Origin: CP2-2F sp034432555
GTDB lineage: Bacteria > Chloroflexota > Anaerolineae > Aggregatilineales > UBA2796
Direction: 5' to 3'
DNA length: 64,000 bases
Assembly (NCBI GenBank): GCA_034432555.1
Contig: DAOUBW010000013.1
Span: 124,001-188,000, forward strand
Part shown: piece by piece, positions 58,956 through 64,000 of the stretch
Position numbering within the stretch: the first letter of the stretch is position 1
How the letters are laid out: each line of letters begins with the position of its first letter
Notes under the pieces: model-generated
Told to the model about the DNA's origin: nothing
Seen by the model: the letters and a program-made list of their open reading frames with translations, nothing else
Database searches by the model: none
Position numbers and translations under genes: made by a program

Positions 58956-59526
58956 AGAGCGCGCCTTCACGCTCAACGGCATCCGGCGTGAAAACATCCC
59001 GTGCGCGCAAATCCACCACCAAGACAGACTCTTGGGCAGCGGCAGCGCGCTCATAAAACTGCCAAACACGCGGCAGCCCTTCGCGCAGGTGGCGCATTTG
59101 CTTGTTCAGATAGCCTAGCAAGCGCGGATCGCGCACATTGACGGCGAAATGGCGTGCGGCGCGTTCGGCATCAGCACCCAGTGCCTTACGGGCTGCCTTC
59201 AAATGCAGTTGGACGCCCTCAGCCGCTTGGCTGCACAGAAATAAAGCCGGTGCGAGCGGCGCGCCATCGCTAGGCAGCGTGATCTCTAGTAAGCCTAGCG
59301 CGTGGGCTTCCACTTCGGGCAGGATCAGTGCTTCAGTGGCAGCAGCACGCCCTGCCTGATCCAGCTCGGCGGCAACGGCGCGCACGCCCTCATAGTCGTA
59401 CTCATCGGGCTGATCAAACCAGTAGCCACGCGCACGCGGACCGAGCATATCAGCCTCATGCGCTTGAATGTGCGGCAGCAAAGTTTGGAAAGTCTTGGTG
59501 TCTAGACGGTAGTATGCTAAACCCAT
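58948..59526 (-). CDS. Hypothetical protein coupled to ferredoxin
   Basis: This 192-residue protein has no recognised family. It is mostly helical and acidic (EYDYEGVRAVAAELDQAGRA, EAHALGLLEITL, AARKALGADAERAARHFAVN). Cys is rare, so it has no obvious cluster. It overlaps the 2Fe-2S ferredoxin start by 8 nt, which suggests that the ferredoxin serves it or that they form a complex. No signal peptide. Confidence 0.65.
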   Translation of the reverse strand: MGLAYYRLDTKTFQTLLPHIQAHEADMLGPRARGYWFDQPDEYDYEGVRAVAAELDQAGRAAATEALILPEVEAHALGLLEITLPSDGAPLAPALFLCSQAAEGVQLHLKAARKALGADAERAARHFAVNVRDPRLLGYLNKQMRHLREGLPRVWQFYERAAAAQESVLVVDLRARDVFTPDAVEREGALYG

Positions 59527-59548
59527 GGCAGTTGGTCTTTCCTATACA

Positions 59549-60274
59549 CTAGCGCACCGCTGGAACTTGCCAGATCAGGCGCGGCGTCATTTCAAGAAAA
59601 TCGGCGGCAACCAAGTGATACTGCACGCCTTCGTAGATGCCTTGCTGCGCTAACTGCCATTCCTTGTCATGGTGTAGATGCCCATACAGGCACAGCGTCG
59701 GCTTATAGCGCGAAATTAGGGCAGTATAGGCAGTCGGCTGCCCTTCTGAGGTAAAAGGTGGATAGTGCATCATGAGCAGCAGCGGATCGCCGTTTTGGCG
59801 CATGGTTTGCCCGTGCTGCAAAGCCGATTCCAGCCGTTGCAGTTCGCGTGTGTAGCGATCCTTCTTGGGATCAGGCGCGTAGAACGGATCATTCGGGGCG
59901 ATGTGTCCCATTGCGCCGCAGATCGTCACGCCATGTAAGCAGAGCGCGTCACCCTCGATCAGGTGGAAGCCGAGCGGCTCAGCCAGTTGGCGCGCCTGCC
60001 GTATGCTGTCCCACCAATGGTCGTGGTTGCCACGCAGCAGCACCTTTGTGCCGGGCAGCATGGTCAGCCACGCCAGATCGGGCAGCACATGCTTAGTCGA
60101 AGACGCCCAAGAGATATCCCCAGCGATCAACACCACATCTTGCGGCGCCACGCAGGCACGCCACGCCATCGCCAAGCGTTCGGTGTGGTTGCGCCACTTT
60201 TCGCCAAAGCGCACCATATCACGCGCCTTGCTAAACGAAAGGTGCGTATCTGCAATTGCCCAGAACCGAATCAA
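59549..60274 (-). CDS. Metallophosphoesterase
   Basis: This 241-residue calcineurin-like phosphoesterase has the metal-site motifs FWAIADTHLSF (D-x-H), VVLIAGDISWA (GD), VLLRGNHDHWW (GNHD), LLMMHYPPFT and YGHLHHDKEW (GHxH). It would hydrolyse phosphodiesters or pyrophosphates with two metal ions. It resembles the YkuE/UPF phosphohydrolase group by its length. Start is probably TTG at 60274 with AGGTGAGG 10 nt upstream, which is unusual. Substrate unknown. Confidence 0.9.
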   Translation of the reverse strand: MIRFWAIADTHLSFSKARDMVRFGEKWRNHTERLAMAWRACVAPQDVVLIAGDISWASSTKHVLPDLAWLTMLPGTKVLLRGNHDHWWDSIRQARQLAEPLGFHLIEGDALCLHGVTICGAMGHIAPNDPFYAPDPKKDRYTRELQRLESALQHGQTMRQNGDPLLLMMHYPPFTSEGQPTAYTALISRYKPTLCLYGHLHHDKEWQLAQQGIYEGVQYHLVAADFLEMTPRLIWQVPAVR

Positions 60275-60362
60275 CTGTTATTGCCTCACCTGAATACTTT
60301 GCAAATTATAAGGGCAAGGGTGGCTATGCTACAATAGGTAATCAGAAGGGCAAGCTGCCAAC

Positions 60363-61043
60363 ATGGACACTCAATCCGATTCACCCAATTTTGAGGTGCT
60401 GCGCGCCGCAATGGTGGGCAAGCAGCTTGCGGGGCGCAACATTACCGATGTGCGCGTGCTGGATGCGATGGGACGCTTGGAGCGTCAGCGCTTTGTGCCA
60501 GAGGGACATCAGGCATATGCCTATGCCGATTATCCGCTGCCGATTGGCGAAGGGCAGACCATTAGCCAGCCCTACATCGTCGCCTATATGCTACAGGCAC
60601 TGGCGCTGAAGGGCGATGAGCGCGTCCTAGAGATTGGCACAGGCTCAGGCTACCAAACTGCGCTACTGTGCTTATTGGCGGCTGAGGTGATCAGCATTGA
60701 GCGCCACGCCGCGCTAAGCGCACAGGCAGCCGAACGCTTGGCAGGGCTTGGCTTCACCAACCTCAAGCTCATCGTGGGCGATGGCTGGCTTGGCGCGCCA
60801 CAGTTCGCGCCCTATCAGGCGATTACGGTTGGTGCGGCAGCCTCGCGCATTCCACCGCCATTGGTCGCACAGCTTGCCGAAGGTGGACGGCTGATCTTGC
60901 CCGTGCGGGATGGTAAAACGCCTGATGACCAAGTTTTGGTCTGTGTGCGGCGGCTGCGCTGGCGGCTGCGTGTAGATAAACTGTGCGGCGTGCGCTTTGT
61001 GCCACTCATCAGCGACCATGCCGCGCCGAATCAATCAAGCTAA
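60363..61043 (+). CDS. pcm: Protein-L-isoaspartate O-methyltransferase
   Basis: This 226-residue SAM-dependent enzyme methylates isoaspartyl residues to start repair of damaged proteins. It shows the family lead REVLDAMG-like DVRVLDAMGRLERQRFVPE, YADYPLPIGEGQTISQPYIV, the SAM motif VLEIGTGSGYQTALL, and GDGWLGAP with the PCMT end GGRLILPVRDG. It is divergently arranged from the metallophosphoesterase. TACAAT at 60330-60335 may be its -10. The next gene starts 22 nt after its stop. Confidence 0.93.
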   Translation: MDTQSDSPNFEVLRAAMVGKQLAGRNITDVRVLDAMGRLERQRFVPEGHQAYAYADYPLPIGEGQTISQPYIVAYMLQALALKGDERVLEIGTGSGYQTALLCLLAAEVISIERHAALSAQAAERLAGLGFTNLKLIVGDGWLGAPQFAPYQAITVGAAASRIPPPLVAQLAEGGRLILPVRDGKTPDDQVLVCVRRLRWRLRVDKLCGVRFVPLISDHAAPNQSS

Positions 61044-61065
61044 CGCGCTTGGAGGTCTCTCACCT

Positions 61066-62964
61066 GTGCAACTCTCAGCCTCACAGATCAGCCTGATCGG
61101 CATTTTGCTGATTGCGGCAACGCTGCGTCTGCAAAATCTGGGCGCAATCGAACACAACGTTGATCATGCCTACCCGATTTGGCAAGCGCTCAGCACGCTG
61201 GAGCAAGGCAGCTTGCCATTGGTTGGGCAAGGCACCAGTGTGTTGTTTGCCAACCCTGCCCTCACCGGCTATCTGTATATTCCCACCCTGCTGGTTGCTC
61301 GTTCGCCTTACGCACCTTACCTGTTTGTGATCGCGTTGAACACACTGGCAGTCTGGTTCGCCTACCGCGCTATGCGCCGCCTGTGGGATGAACCTGCCGC
61401 ACTGATCGGCGCGTTTTTGCTGGCAGTCAACCCTTGGGTGATTGAATATTCGCGCACCACATGGGTGCAGGCGCTGCTGCCCTTCTTTGCCTGCCTCACC
61501 TTTGCGCTGTTCACGCCCGTCTGGCTTGGGCAGGCGCGGCGTCCGCAGCGGCGCTTTTGGCTGGGCTGCGCCGCCTTAGCTGCCATGACTCAAACCTACC
61601 TATTGGCATTTGCCGCGCTGCTGCCAGTTGCTCTGCTCAGCCTGATCTTTCGGCGGCGCATTGGTTGGCGCGCCTTGTTGATCGGCGGGCTGATCATCTT
61701 GATACCGACTGCCATCTATGGCGCGGGCTTGCTCAACGATTCGGCGCAGACCTTCCGTCGCTTACAAGGCTTCACACAAGGCACGGCGGCGCTTTCGCCA
61801 GAGGCGTTTAGCCATGCCCTACGCTTGGTGACAGGGCGCGACTATGCAGCGGCACGCGGGCTGGATGCGCCGATCCAAGATGCGGTGCTGCGCTTTCAGC
61901 TTTCAGAGGCAGCACATGGGCTGCTGGCTATGGCACTGTTAGGCGGTGTTGTGATCATGCTGTGGCGCGGGCGCTCAGCGGCTGTGATCGTCTTGATCTG
62001 GGGCGCCTTGCCGCCGTTGATGATGTCTTACGTCTCGCAGGCGGTGCATCCCTTTTACCTGTTACTGACGCTGCCCGCGCTGCACCTATTGGCAGGTGTT
62101 GGCTTGGCAGCGGCGGCACGGCAAATTCGGCATCAATCCGTAAGGCGGGCTGCCTTAGCGCTGTGCCTAACGCCGTTTGGTGTGTTGTGCGCGCTGAACG
62201 TGCTGCGCTACGCTGAGGAAAGCCTCATCACGCCGAGCATAGATGGCTTAACGGCGCTGCCGCTGGCGGAAGGTGTGCCAATGGCGCAGCAACTGCTTAG
62301 CGCCGAGAAAATCGGTAAGGCGGTTGTGTTTGCTGATATTGACGGCTGGATTCTGAACAGCCTTGCTGGGCGCCTTTTTGCGGTGGATCGGGATGTGAAC
62401 ATCTCCGAAACGCGCTATTATCCACAAAATGGCGGCGTTTACCTGCTCTTTGGTGCGGCGGATCGGGCAGAACCTGTGCCGTCCGTCTCAGGCGAGCGCC
62501 AACACTACAGCTTTGCCGATGGTGGGATAGTTGAGGCGTTCTTTGTGCAAAGTGCTGCATCTGTGCAGCCGACCATGGCGCTGAGGAGCGATAAAGGCAT
62601 CGCCCTGATCGGCGCGCAAATCAGCGGGGCGCTGAGCGCGGGTCAAACTGCCACCTTGCAACTCACCTTTCGGGTAGACACGCTTCTGCCAGAGCGCGCC
62701 GACTGGCTCTTTACGCCGTTCGCGCACGTCTATGATGCTGATAACAGGCGCGTTCTGATCGCGGATGGTGCCGTCACGCCGGGTTGGGCATGGCGCTTAG
62801 GTGATGTACAACAGAAGTGGGTGCGGCTGCCGCTGCCTGAGGATGCTGTAGGCGCGCTTCGGGTTGAAGTTGGTTTGTATGATGGTGTGCGAGGCGAGTC
62901 AGTGCTTTTTGAATTGCCTGATGGCAGGCGGCTGCCAAGTGTGCCGCTGCCTTTGGCAGAGTAG
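61066..62964 (+). CDS. Polytopic glycosyltransferase, PMT/GT39-like
   Basis: The protein has 632 residues. The first 415 residues have about 10 membrane segments (ISLIGILLIAATLRLQNLG, LLPFFACLTFALFTPVWLG). The early loop IEHNVDHAYPIWQALSTL and WVIEYSRTTWVQALLPFF resemble ArnT/PMT loops. A soluble C-terminal beta-rich domain follows (ATLQLTFRVDTLLPERADW), like that of the protein at 48090, so the two are paralogs in architecture. Start is GTG at 61066 with GGAGGT about 9 nt upstream. A longer reading from 60997 overlaps pcm and is rejected. Likely uses a polyprenyl-phosphate sugar donor; not proved. Confidence 0.78.
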   Translation: MQLSASQISLIGILLIAATLRLQNLGAIEHNVDHAYPIWQALSTLEQGSLPLVGQGTSVLFANPALTGYLYIPTLLVARSPYAPYLFVIALNTLAVWFAYRAMRRLWDEPAALIGAFLLAVNPWVIEYSRTTWVQALLPFFACLTFALFTPVWLGQARRPQRRFWLGCAALAAMTQTYLLAFAALLPVALLSLIFRRRIGWRALLIGGLIILIPTAIYGAGLLNDSAQTFRRLQGFTQGTAALSPEAFSHALRLVTGRDYAAARGLDAPIQDAVLRFQLSEAAHGLLAMALLGGVVIMLWRGRSAAVIVLIWGALPPLMMSYVSQAVHPFYLLLTLPALHLLAGVGLAAAARQIRHQSVRRAALALCLTPFGVLCALNVLRYAEESLITPSIDGLTALPLAEGVPMAQQLLSAEKIGKAVVFADIDGWILNSLAGRLFAVDRDVNISETRYYPQNGGVYLLFGAADRAEPVPSVSGERQHYSFADGGIVEAFFVQSAASVQPTMALRSDKGIALIGAQISGALSAGQTATLQLTFRVDTLLPERADWLFTPFAHVYDADNRRVLIADGAVTPGWAWRLGDVQQKWVRLPLPEDAVGALRVEVGLYDGVRGESVLFELPDGRRLPSVPLPLAE

Positions 62965-63280
62965 TTGGCAGATTAGGCTGAGGATGGCTGTGACGATTCT
63001 AGGACTTGACATGCCCTTAAAAAAGCACTACGCTAAGCATAGTGATCTATTTAGGTAAGCGCTAAGCCATAGTGGTTGCATTGATGGGCAGCACAAGCTC
63101 CATGAGCATTCCCTCTAAAATCCCATTGAACCCAATGTCAATTCCCATATAACGCTTATCGGCAGCCTGTGCCAGATGGTGCGGGCTTAGCGCGTGAGGG
63201 CTATTGTTCAGGCAAAGCACGAGTCCAGCGTTTCTAGAAACAACTTTTTAGAAACAGGTTATGTAGGAGGCAAAAGCAAG
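62965..63280 (+). promoter_or_regulatory. 316-bp region upstream of rpoD with palindromes
   Basis: This region holds TTGACA at 63006-63011 and a near-palindrome at 63026-63044, CACTACGCTAAGCATAGTG, with one mismatched pair. A related half site, GCTAAGCCATAGTG, lies at 63061-63074. A perfect GTTTCTAGAAAC lies at 63230-63241, followed by a second GAAAC at 63251. AGGAGG at 63265-63270 is the rpoD ribosome site. No ORF is credible. The sites look like operators controlling the primary sigma gene. Confidence 0.5.
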
Positions 63281-64000
63281 GTGATTCAGGAACTCTTGAA
63301 CCGAGCTGATCGGCGGGGATATGTTACCTTCGATGATGTAATGGAACTGCTAGAGGACGATGGAGAGGACACCCACACTTTTGAGTCGGTCTTAGATGAA
63401 CTGGATGAGCTTGGGATTGAACTGCGCCAAGATGAGCTGCACCGTGACGATGCGGACGAACTCGAAGATGAGTATGATGCGGAAAGCGAAGAAGTGCAGG
63501 AAATCGGGGATATAAACGCCGTCTCGGCTGATGATCCCGTTGGGCTGTACTTCCGCCAAATGGCACAAGAACCTCTCTTAACCGCCCACGAAGAAGTTGA
63601 CCTCGCCAAGCGCATTGAACTTGGCAAAGAAATTGCCCTCAAAATGGAAAGTATGCGCCGCATTGACCCTGAACAGCGCTGCCAGTTCGAGGCAATTATC
63701 CGTGATGGGCAAGCTGCCCGCGAACATCTTGGACGCGCCAACACGCGCCTTGTCGTCAGCATTGCCAAGCGCTACATGGGACAAGGGTTGCCCTTCCCTG
63801 ACCTGATCCAAGAGGGCAACGTTGGGCTAATGCGTGCCGTGGATAAATACGACTATCAGCGCGGCAACCGCTTCAGCACCTATGCCACTTGGTGGATTCG
63901 ACAGGCGATCACCCGTGCTTTGGCGCAGAAAACACGCACCATTCGCATCCCGCTGCACATGACGGAGCGCATCCGCCAAATGTACCGCACCGCGCAATCA
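63281..64000 (+). CDS. rpoD: Primary RNA polymerase sigma factor RpoD (SigA), 3' end outside window
   Basis: The frame is open to the window edge. Residues 1-80 form an N-terminal domain like region 1.1 with an acidic stretch (RDDADELEDEYDAESEEVQE). Region 1.2 is DPVGLYFRQMAQEPLLTAHE. Region 2 is ANTRLVVSIAKRYMGQGLPF, DLIQEGNVGLMRAVDKYDY and FSTYATWWIRQAITRALAQK, the -10-melting segment of housekeeping sigmas. The last residues in the window, MTERIRQMYRT, begin region 3. Start is GTG at 63281 with AGGAGG 10 nt upstream; no in-frame alternative has a ribosome site. Confidence 0.95.
   Translation, partial: MIQELLNRADRRGYVTFDDVMELLEDDGEDTHTFESVLDELDELGIELRQDELHRDDADELEDEYDAESEEVQEIGDINAVSADDPVGLYFRQMAQEPLLTAHEEVDLAKRIELGKEIALKMESMRRIDPEQRCQFEAIIRDGQAAREHLGRANTRLVVSIAKRYMGQGLPFPDLIQEGNVGLMRAVDKYDYQRGNRFSTYATWWIRQAITRALAQKTRTIRIPLHMTERIRQMYRTAQS

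Noticed and set aside
60997..61065. N-terminal extension of the second GT39-like gene
   Set aside because: It overlaps pcm and lacks a ribosome site; GTG at 61066 has GGAGGT upstream.
1..64000. tRNA, rRNA or tmRNA genes
   Set aside because: I looked for T-loop (GGTTCGAAT-like) and rRNA signatures and found none.

Overview
The window reads as a stretch of bacterial chromosome, most likely from Chloroflexota (Anaerolineae-like or a related class). This is inferred from gene content, because no rRNA or tRNA gene is present. The supporting features are a very large multi-GAF hybrid-type sensor kinase, a class II HMG-CoA reductase next to an archaeal-type HMG-CoA synthase and a thiolase-like protein, a ClpC unfoldase, LCP and PMT/GT39-like envelope proteins, a Zn-ribbon PP2C phosphatase, and many GTG starts. 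Coding density is high. I see no prophage or complete transposon.

Layout. 1-5.0 kb: Hsp70-like protein (cut by the window edge), HEAT-repeat protein, SpoU rRNA/tRNA methyltransferase, 2TM protein, and a convergent SRPBCC protein with a long disordered tail. 5-7.6 kb: SDR, YdcF-like protein, fumarylacetoacetase-family hydrolase. 8-16.2 kb: ClpC, CDGSH Fe-S protein, small GNAT, DUF6159-like membrane protein, Zn-ribbon PP2C phosphatase, small membrane protein, LCP protein. 16.2-16.8 kb: gap holding a two-repeat CRISPR-like relic and an ORF fragment. 16.8-20.5 kb: two sigma factor/partner loci around a YigZ gene. 20.7-25.6 kb: DinB-like protein, quinone oxidoreductase, SDR, left-handed beta-helix protein and acyl-ACP reductase-like protein. 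25.7-36.7 kb: response regulator with a degenerate GGDEF domain, a 3143-residue kinase with about 14 GAF modules, and a CheY-like receiver. 36.8-42.9 kb: Bcp peroxiredoxin, then mevalonate genes (HMGR, Uma2, HMGS, thiolase-like) and an aminotransferase. 43-45.1 kb: a zinc-binding protein that carries an AztD-like beta-propeller inside it. 45.2-50.6 kb: GT9 transferase coupled to a ketol-acid reductoisomerase-like protein, a secreted protein and a GT39-like membrane protein. 50.6-53.7 kb: kynureninase/kynurenine formamidase pair, and a TetR regulator with a small multidrug export protein. 53.8-64 kb: LOTUS-like protein, FabH with a third sigma/partner pair, PadR regulator, ferredoxin pair, metallophosphoesterase, Pcm, second GT39-like protein, and the start of rpoD.

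Strongest leads. (1) The 689-residue AztC/ZnuA-type zinc solute-binding protein is interrupted near its His-rich loop by an entire AztD-type zinc-chaperone propeller. Two 15-bp palindromes overlap its predicted promoter. (2) The thiolase-like protein of the mevalonate operon has Asp where the nucleophilic Cys is expected and Asn where the GHP His is expected, so it may be a scaffold rather than an enzyme. (3) A KARI-like protein coupled to a GT9 gene has lost most catalytic residues. (4) The acyl-ACP reductase-like gene sits next to a beta-helix protein with no aldehyde-deformylating oxygenase in the window. (5) The kinase with about 14 GAF modules is flanked by two receivers.

All functional calls come from reading motifs in translated sequence. 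No database search was possible.
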